From positions 1 to 64,000 of the forward strand of contig JACPWY010000030.1 in NCBI GenBank assembly GCA_016196825.1: a DNA stretch of 64,000 bases, given 5' to 3'. Shown here piece after piece: positions 52,217-60,608 of this stretch; positions within the stretch are counted from its first letter, which is position 1; the number at the start of each line of letters is the position of its first letter. Position numbers and translations under genes: made by a program. The notes under the pieces are model-generated. The model was not told where the DNA came from. It saw nothing but the letters and a program-made list of their open reading frames with translations, and made no database searches. The DNA comes from Deltaproteobacteria bacterium (lineage in GTDB: Bacteria > Bdellovibrionota > FAC87 > UBA2466).

Positions 52217-52876
52217 TCACGTACCGCCAGCGGCGGGAACTTCAGGCGTTGCGACCGGTTTCGCGGCCGGCACAACAGCCGGTTTCGCCTTCGCCTTTGC
52301 GGCTGCAGCGAGTGCCTTCAGACGATCCCGTCTGACCACCAATTCAGAATAATCGAGCGACTCCACCGCCGGTGGATCTTGCTTCGCCACCGGCAACTGC
52401 GTCACCGCTGCACCCATCTTGCCCAGCGATGAATGGTAAATTTTTTGGATCTTCGGCAACCGAAAATCCTTCGCCATCACAAAATTTTCCACGCCCCGCG
52501 CTTCAATACTGATGACCGCCTTATTCGACTGATTGTTACTCTCGATCAGATCTTTGAAATTGTTGTTGAGCTCAATCGGCACAAAGAACGAGCTCTTCTG
52601 AGCCGAATCAAAGGTCACCGTAAACTGCGAATCCTTCACAAACCGAGCAGGGCTAAAGAATCTCAACCGAATCCGCCAAATCTGAACAGCGTAAACACCC
52701 GTATCCCAGGTCACTGAGACACCAATCGTCCCCGGCATTCCCCCGGCCGTCACATGCAGGGTCGGCCGCGCCCTGCGATTGCGCGCTCCGAACACGGCCA
52801 GGATCAAGGTATAAAACCCTGCCAGAAATCCCAAGGACGCCATTACGGCCAGCGTCAGCGAAAGCATTGTCCCCAT
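52217..52876 (-). CDS. Membrane-anchored protein with Ala/Lys/Pro tail
   Basis: 219 residues. One N-terminal membrane segment (LTLAVMASLGFLAGFYTLILAVFG), then a beta-rich cytosolic or periplasmic domain (FTVTFDSAQKSSFFVPIELN), and an Ala/Lys/Pro-rich tail (about 185-219). No family recognised. The DUF1844 gene follows after 10 bp, so they are likely co-expressed. Confidence 0.6.
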   Translation of the reverse strand: MGTMLSLTLAVMASLGFLAGFYTLILAVFGARNRRARPTLHVTAGGMPGTIGVSVTWDTGVYAVQIWRIRLRFFSPARFVKDSQFTVTFDSAQKSSFFVPIELNNNFKDLIESNNQSNKAVISIEARGVENFVMAKDFRLPKIQKIYHSSLGKMGAAVTQLPVAKQDPPAVESLDYSELVVRRDRLKALAAAAKAKAKPAVVPAAKPVATPEVPAAGGT

Positions 52877-52951
52877 AGCGCTCTATCTCCGTGATCTCCA
52901 GTATTTATCACCACACCGCGCCCCTTGTCGAGCCGCCGGCAGGTTGGAAAA

Positions 52952-54133
52952 TCAGCGGTGAAGTAGGGCCTTCACCAGTTCCCGGATTTCGCGATTCGTG
53001 GCTTCACGGTCTTTGGATTTGAGAATCGCGGTCAACGCCGCGGCGAAATCGCGACCGGAGGCCTGGAGGCGAACCCAATCGTTCATTCCAAACAGGGAAA
53101 ACGGCGCCGAGGCAGGCCGAAAACCGAAACGCGAGTACAGGCGGGTCCCGGGCAAGTCATTCGGGAAAACGTAGGTCCTATCGAGTGTATTGGTGGCTGC
53201 GCTGTAGCTCGGGTCGAGCAGTTGGGCGAGGGCGACCGCAACTATTGTGGTGAAGGCGTTGTTGCGTTCCGCGTAGTCAGAATCGATAGCGAATCCCGAC
53301 GGCTCGATCAGTTCGTGCTGCCAATAGAAGACAAATTGTTTGCCGTCCGCCGACTGCTCCATTCGATAGGGAGCTCCCCTGAGCTCAGTGCGATCCAGCA
53401 AAGCTTCCGGCGGAGCGTAGGTTTCCCAGGCCATCCGAGGCACCAAGACATGGTTGGAAAATTGTCGCATCGGAAGCGAAGCTCGGTAGAGCATTTCATC
53501 ATCGGCAGTCATGAGTGGGAGAGAGGGCGCTGCCAGCGCCTTATAGATCGGACCCCAGGCTCCGTAAGCCTCTTCCACTCGCGGCGCCGGGCCCCGGAGA
53601 TCTATGTACGTACGGCCTCCGAATGGAGCGCGAATAAACTTCAAAGAGGCCACAATCGCGTGACTACGTCGATCTCTCACAACCGCATAGGTCGTGGAAC
53701 CGGCGAATGGAAAGCGAAGCGCTTCCAAGCGGGCGTAGAACTCAGGAGTCCAATTTCGACGAGCCTCCTGACGAGCGATGAACCCACCGGCCTCCTCAAT
53801 TTGGGCTTGGGCCGCCTGAATCCCGGGCGTCGCGGATTCGTCGCCTCGGAAAACGCCCATCTCGTTTTCAAAAGCTGACACTTCCAGAGTGAGTTTCCCT
53901 AGGTCGTACCGTCGAGTGGCAAAATACCGAACATAGCCCGCCCGCGGATCCACGAGGACCGGGAGACGAGAGACCGTCATGCACTCCCGTCGAATCCCGA
54001 GTCGCTCAAAGATCGGATCGAGTGAATAGAACTGGCCACCAGCTAAGAGAGTCTGCACCGAACAAGGCAGTTCCACGGGGAACGATTCCGCCACAAAAAA
54101 TAGGAAGGCCAGGGTGATCCTAGTGAAGTGTTT
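52952..54133 (-). CDS. Secreted hypothetical protein, N-acyltransferase-like
   Basis: 393 residues from GTG 54133 (VKHFTRITLAFLFFVAESFP), a plausible signal peptide with GGAG upstream. The body has ARLEALRFPFAGSTTYAVVRD, a GNAT-like pattern, and LYSRFGFRPAS near the C-terminus (the usual Y-x-R-x-G-F of N-acetyltransferases). The secreted location is odd for an acyl-CoA enzyme, so the function is open. The TetR stop overlaps its start, so it is probably controlled by that regulator. Confidence 0.55.
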   Translation of the reverse strand, partial: KHFTRITLAFLFFVAESFPVELPCSVQTLLAGGQFYSLDPIFERLGIRRECMTVSRLPVLVDPRAGYVRYFATRRYDLGKLTLEVSAFENEMGVFRGDESATPGIQAAQAQIEEAGGFIARQEARRNWTPEFYARLEALRFPFAGSTTYAVVRDRRSHAIVASLKFIRAPFGGRTYIDLRGPAPRVEEAYGAWGPIYKALAAPSLPLMTADDEMLYRASLPMRQFSNHVLVPRMAWETYAPPEALLDRTELRGAPYRMEQSADGKQFVFYWQHELIEPSGFAIDSDYAERNNAFTTIVAVALAQLLDPSYSAATNTLDRTYVFPNDLPGTRLYSRFGFRPASAPFSLFGMNDWVRLQASGRDFAAALTAILKSKDREATNREIRELVKALLHR

Positions 54134-54773
54134 CACGCAGAAGGGCTCCAATGGAGTGCTTCGCCAGTTGCCGCACGGTTTTGAGATCCCTTGCCTCCGT
54201 GACCAAGCAATAGAGATTTCCCATAATCAGATTTTGGATCGCTTTAGCCAGATCCCTCGCTTCTCCCATCGGGAGCTCCGGCCGCAGACCGACCACAATC
54301 GCGGTGAGGCGCTGACTGCCGATGTCGGCGTGTCCGGTGTTGAGTGCCTTGTGACCGGGGTCCAACGCACAGAGATGGTGAAAGAAGATAATGTTAGCGA
54401 CCTTCTCACGATTCTCGTCTACCCACTGCAAAGTTTTCTCGAGGTAAGTATCGAGCTTTTCTTTTGGGGTGGTCGCGCGTTCGAGCGCATCAACAACGAA
54501 TTTTTGGAACTGATATCGGCCCAACTTGATGCACTCCTCAAAAAGACGGTCTCTGTTGGGGTAGTAGGTCTGAATCAGCTGGCGCGACGACTTCGAAATC
54601 CTAGCCAGCTCTTCGTAGGTCAGATTGTGTAACCCCTTCTTCGCGATGAGGCGGGTGGCCACCTCAACAATCCGAAGTTTTGTTCTCTCCCCTTTTCTGA
54701 GGCGCTCACCAAACAGAGGCAAGACCTCGGAAATGCTGGTTTTTCTATTTCCGTGTGGCCGCACAACTTGCAT
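54120..54773 (-). CDS. TetR/AcrR-family transcriptional regulator
   Basis: 217 residues. The N-terminal HTH (about 35-80) reads RLRKGERTKLRIVEVATRLIA, LTYEELARISKSSRQLIQTY and YPNRDRLFEECI; the rest is the ligand-binding helical domain. ATG 54773 is preferred over an upstream TTG (54794). It likely controls its own gene and the divergent gene at 54904 from a dyad at 54829-54857. Confidence 0.85.
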   Translation of the reverse strand: MQVVRPHGNRKTSISEVLPLFGERLRKGERTKLRIVEVATRLIAKKGLHNLTYEELARISKSSRQLIQTYYPNRDRLFEECIKLGRYQFQKFVVDALERATTPKEKLDTYLEKTLQWVDENREKVANIIFFHHLCALDPGHKALNTGHADIGSQRLTAIVVGLRPELPMGEARDLAKAIQNLIMGNLYCLVTEARDLKTVRQLAKHSIGALLRETLH

Positions 54774-54828
54774 AGCCGAGATTTCATACAGCAAATCGAC
54801 CCTATGCGGCTACCCCCGTGGAAATAAA

Positions 54829-54857
54829 ATAATTATAGTCATGACGACTAAAATTAT
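54829..54857. promoter_or_regulatory. Candidate TetR operator
   Basis: ATAATTATAGTC (54829-54840) and GACTAAAATTAT (54846-54857) form an inverted repeat with one mismatch and 5-nt spacer, inside the tetR / plus-gene intergenic space. It covers a TATAAT-like -10 of tetR and abuts TTGACA (54857-54862) on the plus strand. Confidence 0.55.
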
Positions 54858-54903
54858 TGACACATCACGTCGCGTGTGAAAAACAGGGTTCAGGAGGTAA
54901 GAA

Positions 54904-55386
54904 ATGAAATCGATTATTTTTGGAATGATGGCCACGGCAATCGCACTGGGCGACGTCAGGGTCAGCGAAATCCATCGCTATGTGGCGAATGTGAGTGACA
55001 GTGAAGCTGATGCAACGCTGGCGGCATTTGGTATGAATCTGCACGACGTCACCAAGACAACCACGATTCGGGTCGACGGCCTTCTCATCCGTTTGGAACA
55101 CACCGGCAGTGTCGGCGGGTCAGGGTTTCCGGTATTCAAAAACAACGCAACCTTCGACTTCGCTGCCGATGAGATTTCGGCAACCGAAAAAGAGATCACG
55201 ATGCACATCTCCGCCCCCCAAGCCTCCCGGAAGCTCTTCGACGCGATGACCGGTGTGAAACCGAAGGATTTGGGCCACGGCGACATCGCCCGAGAACTTC
55301 AGGCTGGCGGCCTTTCCGTCCGCTGCGTGTACTCCAAACGGGGATTTCTCTCCCACGAGTGCGCAATTCGAATCGAAAGACCTTAG
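54904..55386 (+). CDS. Secreted hypothetical protein
   Basis: 160 residues. MKSIIFGMMATAIALGDV may be a short signal; the mature part is beta-rich, with a late cysteine pair (RCVYSK, HECAIR). Strong ribosome site AGGAGGT before ATG. Divergent from tetR and possibly under its control. No family recognised. Confidence 0.55.
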   Translation: MKSIIFGMMATAIALGDVRVSEIHRYVANVSDSEADATLAAFGMNLHDVTKTTTIRVDGLLIRLEHTGSVGGSGFPVFKNNATFDFAADEISATEKEITMHISAPQASRKLFDAMTGVKPKDLGHGDIARELQAGGLSVRCVYSKRGFLSHECAIRIERP

Positions 55387-55401
55387 CTCATAGCCTGCGA
55401 A

Positions 55402-55436
55402 GGAAGCCTCCCTTGCCACCTGCAAGCGAGGCTTCC
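55402..55436 (+). terminator. Hairpin after the 54904-55386 gene
   Basis: GGAAGCCTCCCTTG (55402-55415) pairs with CAAGCGAGGCTTCC (55423-55436): 14-bp stem with one mismatch, 7-nt loop. 16 nt downstream of the stop codon. No following T-run, so a factor-dependent terminator or an mRNA stabiliser. Confidence 0.5.
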
Positions 55437-55481
55437 AACTGTCGAGCCGCCGCCGGCACTTCTACTCCATCGTACTTGTGA

Positions 55482-56264
55482 TTGTTGAGAAAGCCGCCCA
55501 ACCTATACGAAGTGAAATACGTGCTCGCCTCGACCATCCCCCTGCTCGCGCTAGTCTGTTACATGTCGTTTGAAGCTCGGTGGCTCAAAGTGACCGTCTT
55601 TGAAGTGCGGGCGAATGTGAGAATCCCACTCAAAATCGCCCACCTTTCAGATCTCCATATTCACAGATTTGGTTCTCTGGAACAGGGTGTATTGAATTCG
55701 CTCGACCGGGAGAAACCTGACCTGATTGTGATTACCGGAGACACATTTGATGGCCCTGAAAGCCTCGCGGTTGGGCCCCAGATTCTCTCCAAAATGAAAG
55801 CTCCGCTGGGAGTCTTTGCCGTCAATGGAAACTGGGAACATTGGCTCTCGGAAAATACAGCCCCCTACTTTGAGCAAAGTGGCATCCACCTTCTGAAAAA
55901 TGAGAGATTTCGAGTGAGGGAGGACATCGACCTCGCGGGATCGGATCTGGGTCAGCAACATTCGCGAATTCTCTCGTCTGAAGGAGACCCCACGCGATAC
56001 TGCATTTCGCTCTATCATTACCCAATCAACTTTGATCAGGATGAAAAATGTCCGCTCGCCCTAGCTGGACACACCCACGGCGGACAAGTCCGACTGCCCT
56101 TCGTGGGGCCAATTTGGAAACCCTACGGCAGCGGCCGTTATGACAAGGGGTGGTACGGCGACCCCCAGCATCAGCTCTTTGTCAGTGCAGGTATTGGAAC
56201 CTCTATTCTTCCGATCCGCTTTCTCAACCGCCCGGAATTGGTGTACATGGTTCTCCACAAATGA
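55482..56264 (+). CDS. Calcineurin-like metallophosphoesterase, membrane-anchored (YkuE-like)
   Basis: Up to 260 residues. One N-terminal membrane segment (YVLASTIPLLALVCYMS), then the metallophosphoesterase motifs SDLHIHRFG, TGDTFDG, GNWEHW, SLYHYP and GHTHGGQ. The usual GNH(E/D) is GNWE, a variant found in YkuE/LpxG-type enzymes. Acts on phospholipid or nucleotide-sugar-type substrates at the membrane. Start not certain: TTG 55482, GTG 55512 (KYVLAS...) or GTG 55521. The stop overlaps the next gene's ATG by 4 bp. Confidence 0.8.
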   Translation: MLRKPPNLYEVKYVLASTIPLLALVCYMSFEARWLKVTVFEVRANVRIPLKIAHLSDLHIHRFGSLEQGVLNSLDREKPDLIVITGDTFDGPESLAVGPQILSKMKAPLGVFAVNGNWEHWLSENTAPYFEQSGIHLLKNERFRVREDIDLAGSDLGQQHSRILSSEGDPTRYCISLYHYPINFDQDEKCPLALAGHTHGGQVRLPFVGPIWKPYGSGRYDKGWYGDPQHQLFVSAGIGTSILPIRFLNRPELVYMVLHK

Positions 56265-56680
56265 AGCAGATTGCAATTCTTTGTCTAGCCTTCGCCCTTC
56301 CTACCCAGTGCAGCGCATTCATTCATGGTGCTTCGTTTCTGGAACACCAAACTTTCATGGACCTCAAAACAGCGGAAAAGCGCTTTGGTCAGTCAAGCTT
56401 TAGTCCGGACGCCTTCAAAAGTGGAGATGCAAAGTCGCGAGCCAAGATGAGCGTCTCTCTGATTCGCGCGAAGAAATTCGTTGGAAAAGCAGCTGCCTCG
56501 GTTCGCAAGGCCCTGGGAGATTAGACGGGCTATTTTTGGAACAACAATGTGCCGGCTTATCTGATTGAAGAAGGGTGGCAATCTTCCGGGGACACTTGGC
56601 AATTGGTTTTCCTTCTCGATGACCAAGGGCAGGTCGCAGAAGTCCGAATTCATAAAAACTGTTGCGATAAGGCAAAGTGA
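56261..56680 (+). pseudogene. Secreted protein gene with an in-frame TAG
   Basis: Starts with a signal peptide (MKQIAILCLAFALPTQCSAF). After 87 codons the frame meets TAG (56522-56524, following KALGD) and then goes on in the same frame for 51 sense codons to TGA at 56678. The second part reads TGYFWNNNVPAYLIEEGW ... VRIHKNCCDKAK and is protein-like, so one gene is broken by a single amber codon. Either a pseudogene or a readthrough case. ATG overlaps the phosphoesterase stop (ATGA). The full product would be 139 residues, periplasmic. Confidence 0.65.
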
Positions 56681-56740
56681 GAATTCGACTGCGTGGGCAC
56701 TCCTGAGCAAACTTCTCGCCCCTTCTCGGGCGCCGCCGCC

Positions 56741-57883
56741 CTAGCGGAAAATCTCCCGCAGGGTATGCGTGAAAAACATCGCGAGGGGAACGAGCCGAAT
56801 CGATTCGATCACTCTGGGCTCCGAACCTCCGTAAACATAGAAGCATTGCGCCGAAGGAAACTTGGCCCGAAAAGCCTTGAGTCCGTCCAATTCTCCACCT
56901 CTTAGGCGCCACCCGCGCTTGATCTCGAAGGCCAGAAGGCCGTTCTTGCCGTAAAGAACCAGATCAACGTCGAGATCATTCGATTCCTTCCAAGAGTAGA
57001 ATTGGAAACCCGCGCGCTTGTAAGCGTTCTGAGCGCGGAGCTCCTGATACACCAGCGTCTCCAGCGCCGCGCCGTCAACCATTTCGGGCTCGTCCTCTGG
57101 CCCCTGGGGCCGGAGCGCGCGAAAGACTCCCGCGTCGAAGAAGAAAAACTTTGGGTGAAAATCGCTTTTTCTATGAGCCTTCTTGCGAAAGGGGGGCAGC
57201 CGCTCCGCCAATAAGAGATCCTCCAGCACACCAAAGTAACTTTCGACAACCTTCCGATCAACCCCCGCCTCACTGGCCAATCGAGAAATGTTTAGGTACT
57301 GCGCCTGACTGAAACTCGCCCCCTCGAGAAAACGCGCAAAACCGGAGAGATTCCTGACAATTCCCTCCTGCTGGATCTCCTCGCGTAAATAGGTTGCGAC
57401 ATAGGACTCGAGAAAGCGCTCGGGTGACTTCGACCGATACGCCATCGGAAGGTGCCCGCACTTGAGCGAACGCTCCAATGAGAAATCCTCTCCTAACTCC
57501 TCAGCGGTGAGGGGAAAAACTCGTTCCGTGACGGCACGCCCCCCAAGAAGATTGGTGCCGACCCGCTTCAGATTTCGTGCACTCGACCCGGTCAAAATGA
57601 ATCGTAACCGCTGTTTTTCAATGAGCCGGTGAACCTCATCCAGGAGTTCCGGGATCTTTTGCACCTCATCCACGACCACCCACTCGTTTGGTGCCACAAC
57701 GTAAGACGCCAAACGGTTGGGAACCGCGAGGAGCGAAAGGGACTGGCGCGAATTCAGCAGGTCGATTCGGTTGGGTGACTTCACCACGGCCTCGAGCCAA
57801 AGCGTCTTCCCCACCCCTCTTGGGCCAAACAGAAAAAAACTTTGGTCATTGTCCCGATGATAGTTGAAAATTCTGGTGTACAT
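56741..57883 (-). CDS. AAA+ ATPase of the DUF4143 family
   Basis: 380 residues. GPRGVGKTLWLEAV (Walker A), WVVVDEVQKIPELLDEVH (Walker B) and LTGSSARNLKRVGTNLLGGRA are characteristic of the DUF4143-type ATPases; the C-terminal half (about 205-380) is the DUF4143 nuclease-like domain with DLDVDLVLYGKNGLLAFEIKRG. ATG 57883 (MYTRIFNYH) is preferred to the longer frame. Start lies in an imperfect palindrome. Function: unknown, perhaps DNA-linked stress response. Confidence 0.8.
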   Translation of the reverse strand: MYTRIFNYHRDNDQSFFLFGPRGVGKTLWLEAVVKSPNRIDLLNSRQSLSLLAVPNRLASYVVAPNEWVVVDEVQKIPELLDEVHRLIEKQRLRFILTGSSARNLKRVGTNLLGGRAVTERVFPLTAEELGEDFSLERSLKCGHLPMAYRSKSPERFLESYVATYLREEIQQEGIVRNLSGFARFLEGASFSQAQYLNISRLASEAGVDRKVVESYFGVLEDLLLAERLPPFRKKAHRKSDFHPKFFFFDAGVFRALRPQGPEDEPEMVDGAALETLVYQELRAQNAYKRAGFQFYSWKESNDLDVDLVLYGKNGLLAFEIKRGWRLRGGELDGLKAFRAKFPSAQCFYVYGGSEPRVIESIRLVPLAMFFTHTLREIFR

Positions 57884-57925
57884 GCACACCAATATTATAA
57901 TAAAATTGGAGTACATATACACCAG
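57873..57925. repeat. Imperfect 21-bp inverted repeat over the ATPase start
   Basis: 57873-57893 and 57905-57925 are inverted copies (18 of 21 bases match) separated by an A+T-rich 11-nt spacer. One copy contains the ATG and first codons of the ATPase, the other encodes a nearly identical MYSNF... start upstream. Confidence 0.5.
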
Positions 57926-58045
57926 TTTTTCTGGATTCCTAGGCAACCCACTGAAATCACTTAAGGAATTTTCTCCTGGCCCGCAATCCCGCGCCAGCCT
58001 ATGCTTAGAGGTGTCCGCCTGAAAACCGGGCATGGGAGGCACTCG

Positions 58046-58699
58046 ATGCGCGCATTTCTCTTTCTACTCGTTAGCTCACTGGCCCTCGCGGGAACGGAAA
58101 CCGAATCCCGCATGACCGAAGCAGAGGAGTTCCACCCAGCCAATATCGGCCTCGATTTTCAGTGGGCTCCCATCCAGTACACCAACTACTCCTATGCGCC
58201 GGGCTCGCCTACTTCGCGCCCAGGCAACGCAATTCTCGCCTCGCTCGAATGGCTGCCGCTCGATCACTACGGCAAGCTGGGAGTGGGAATTGGCGCCGGC
58301 CTTTTCGTGCAGGCCAATCAGCTGCTCAATGACGGCCGCACCGCGAGCCTCACCGGCATTCCGCTCGACGCCCACGTGTCTTACTATTTCGACTATATCG
58401 AGAATCAGCTCCTGGTTCCCTTTGCCTCTTTGGGCACATCACTGACTTTACTCCAACAAAGTTCGCCAAACGGAGCCTCCATCTCCCCAACACAGAGCTA
58501 TCAGGGCTGGGAGTACTCTTTCGGCGGCGAGATTTGCCTCAATGCTATCGACGGCCACAGCTCCCGCTCGCTCCGTAGGCTTACGGGGATCAAACGCAGC
58601 TACGTCAGCGCGTCTTACATTCGTAGCCAGCCGATTTCGCCGGCCGGGCCCGATCTTTCCTACAGCGGTTATCGCGTTGGATTTCGGCTGGAAATCTGA
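58046..58699 (+). CDS. Predicted outer-membrane protein
   Basis: 217 residues. Signal MRAFLFLLVSSLALAG; about eight beta-strands with the last residues SYSGYRVGFRLEI typical of barrels. No family recognised. Divergent from the ATPase gene (57883) and preceding a small membrane protein gene. Confidence 0.65.
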   Translation: MRAFLFLLVSSLALAGTETESRMTEAEEFHPANIGLDFQWAPIQYTNYSYAPGSPTSRPGNAILASLEWLPLDHYGKLGVGIGAGLFVQANQLLNDGRTASLTGIPLDAHVSYYFDYIENQLLVPFASLGTSLTLLQQSSPNGASISPTQSYQGWEYSFGGEICLNAIDGHSSRSLRRLTGIKRSYVSASYIRSQPISPAGPDLSYSGYRVGFRLEI

Positions 58700-58709
58700 T
58701 CCCAACAGA

Positions 58710-58949
58710 TTAAGCGAGTGGATTGCCCCGCAGATTGTTGATCACAAAACAGATGCCTGTGACGAAGAAAAACACGGCAATGAGAAAATTCACAATATTG
58801 CTACCCCAATGGAGACTTGCCTTGGGATCCTCTTTCCGCGTTTTCATCATCCCTATCGCGGTCCGGTAACCGATCACAGGGCCCGAAACGATCAGCGCCA
58901 CGCCGGCGACCATGAGAAGGATATTTCCCAATTCGATTGGATGCTGCAT
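58710..58949 (-). CDS. Small two-helix membrane protein
   Basis: 79 residues from ATG 58949 (MQHPIELGNILLMVAG), with hydrophobic segments around 8-28 and 50-70. A longer start (58991) is possible. Family unknown. Confidence 0.55.
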   Translation of the reverse strand: MQHPIELGNILLMVAGVALIVSGPVIGYRTAIGMMKTRKEDPKASLHWGSNIVNFLIAVFFFVTGICFVINNLRGNPLA

Positions 58950-59022
58950 AGCACGGTATTCTAGGGCCACCACGCCCCATTTGTCCATCACGTGGCCCAG
59001 TCATTCATGATACCTTGGAACG

Positions 59023-60231
59023 ATGCGGGCACAGCCCAAAGAGTCGAGCAAGGAGGAGCTGTCACCCCCAAAACTCGTCATCTTCGACACCCACCCGATC
59101 CAGTATCGCTCGCCCGTTTTCGCGGCGCTCAATCGCCTGGCGCCTGCCACACAGGTCTACTTTTTCTCGGACACATTCAGCGGCAAACGATGGTGGTTTC
59201 GGGAGTTCGACAAATCGCCCCGTGACTCCTTTAACATTCCGCTCAAGAAGGGCTTTACCAACAAGACCCTTCGCTACAGCAACCCTTTTGTCTTCTGGAT
59301 CGCGGTTCGAAAAATCCTTTGCCCCGGCCGCAAACAAGACAGGCCGACGGCTGCTCTCATCTATGGCTACTATCTTTGGGAACACTGGCTGATATGGCTT
59401 CAGTGCAAATTGTCAGGCACTCCGATCCTATTTGTCGGCGAAACTTTTAGTCTTCAGGGTGACCGGTGGCGGGGTGCAATCAAACGTTTCATTCTCCCCA
59501 TTCTGTTCCGAACGTTTTCGCAGATCATTACGATAGGTAAGAAAAACCGGCGCCACTATGAGTCGCTTGGAGTTTCCAAGAAGCGGCTGACCGAGGCCCA
59601 CTATTGCGTGGACGGTGCCTTCTTCGAACTCGAGACCGCCGTCGCTGAGCGCGCCCGCCATCAAATGCGCGAGCGCTACCAGATTCCCTGCGACGCCTTT
59701 GTCATGCTCTTCGTCGGCCGGCTCTTCGATCGGAAGCGCCCAGAAGATGCTCTCGAGATTCACCGACTCCTCTGCTCATCACACCCCTCGCTCCATACGC
59801 TCATCGTCGGCGCCGGAGAACTGGAATCGCACCTCCGGGAGGCAGCCTCCCACACGCCGAGACTCACACTGACAGGATTTCTCGATCAAAGGACAATCCG
59901 CGATCTTTATTGCGCTGCCGATTGCCTCATCGTGCCTTCGCAGTTTGAGACTTGGGGTCTCGTTGTGAATGAAGCAATGCACGCCGGCATCGTTCCGGTC
60001 GTCACCGACACCTGTGGTGTGGCAGGCGATCTCGTTGTGGCGGGCGAGACCGGAGTCATCTTCAAGCTAGGCGAGCCGGAATCGGCCGCTCGCCAAATCG
60101 CGGGGCTTATCGACAATCCCCGCCTCCTGCGTTCAATGGCCAACGCAGGAAAAAAATTGGTGAATCAAGAATTCAGTGTCGACCAATTTGCCGAAGCTAT
60201 TCTCGGCGCTCTCCAAAGAACCAGCCGCTAG
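59023..60231 (+). CDS. Family 4 glycosyltransferase
   Basis: 402 residues. N-terminal acceptor domain begins LVIFDTHPIQYRSPVFAALN; donor domain has VMLFVGRLFDRKRPEDALEI, VGAGELESHLREAA and the EXXE-type SQFETWGLVVNEAMHAGIVPVV. Retaining glycosyltransferase for surface glycan assembly. Stop at 60231 is followed by decayed sequence. Confidence 0.85.
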   Translation: MRAQPKESSKEELSPPKLVIFDTHPIQYRSPVFAALNRLAPATQVYFFSDTFSGKRWWFREFDKSPRDSFNIPLKKGFTNKTLRYSNPFVFWIAVRKILCPGRKQDRPTAALIYGYYLWEHWLIWLQCKLSGTPILFVGETFSLQGDRWRGAIKRFILPILFRTFSQIITIGKKNRRHYESLGVSKKRLTEAHYCVDGAFFELETAVAERARHQMRERYQIPCDAFVMLFVGRLFDRKRPEDALEIHRLLCSSHPSLHTLIVGAGELESHLREAASHTPRLTLTGFLDQRTIRDLYCAADCLIVPSQFETWGLVVNEAMHAGIVPVVTDTCGVAGDLVVAGETGVIFKLGEPESAARQIAGLIDNPRLLRSMANAGKKLVNQEFSVDQFAEAILGALQRTSR

Positions 60232-60296
60232 ACGCTCACAAATGCATCATGGAATCGAATTGCTGATCTGGGGGTTGTTGGTTCGATTCTGCCGGC

Positions 60297-60521
60297 TCAA
60301 ACCAGCTGCGAGAGCAACTGGGGCGCGGGGCAAACACGAATTCGCTCATTCGTTTGATAGTCCTTTTTGCCCTGGAAGTGAACCTGATAGGCCTTGGCTT
60401 GCGGATACTTGGCGGTAAGATAACGCAGGTGGGGGGAAAGGTCTTGATCCCCTAGCTCGCATTCGATCAAATGTGTGGGGATGTTGTTCTCCAACAAACG
60501 GTGATTTTCGCCAACGGTCAA
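60297..60521 (-). pseudogene. C-terminal remnant of an AAA/DUF4143-type ATPase
   Basis: 74 residues (HLIECELGDQDLSPHLRYL ... ERIRVCPAPQLLSQLV) that match only the C-terminal tail of the ATPase family; no P-loop upstream in any frame on this strand. A gene relic left by deletion. Flanked by GTGATTTT repeats and, on the other side, a tRNA-like sequence. Confidence 0.5.
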
Positions 60522-60532
60522 ATATCACAGCG

Positions 60533-60560
60533 GTGATTTTTTACTGGTAGCAAAAATCAC
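60533..60560. repeat. Hairpin GTGATTTTT / AAAAATCAC
   Basis: Perfect 9-bp inverted repeat with 10-nt loop (60533-60541 and 60552-60560); more half-copies (GTGATTTTC at 60501; ATCAC at 60524) stand nearby. May be a terminator between the remnant and the receiver/kinase gene, since A- and T-runs are at the stem ends. Confidence 0.5.
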
Positions 60561-60608
60561 AGTGCCTTCTCAGCCAAAAGCACCACCAACCTAGCCGAAT
60601 TCCTGATT

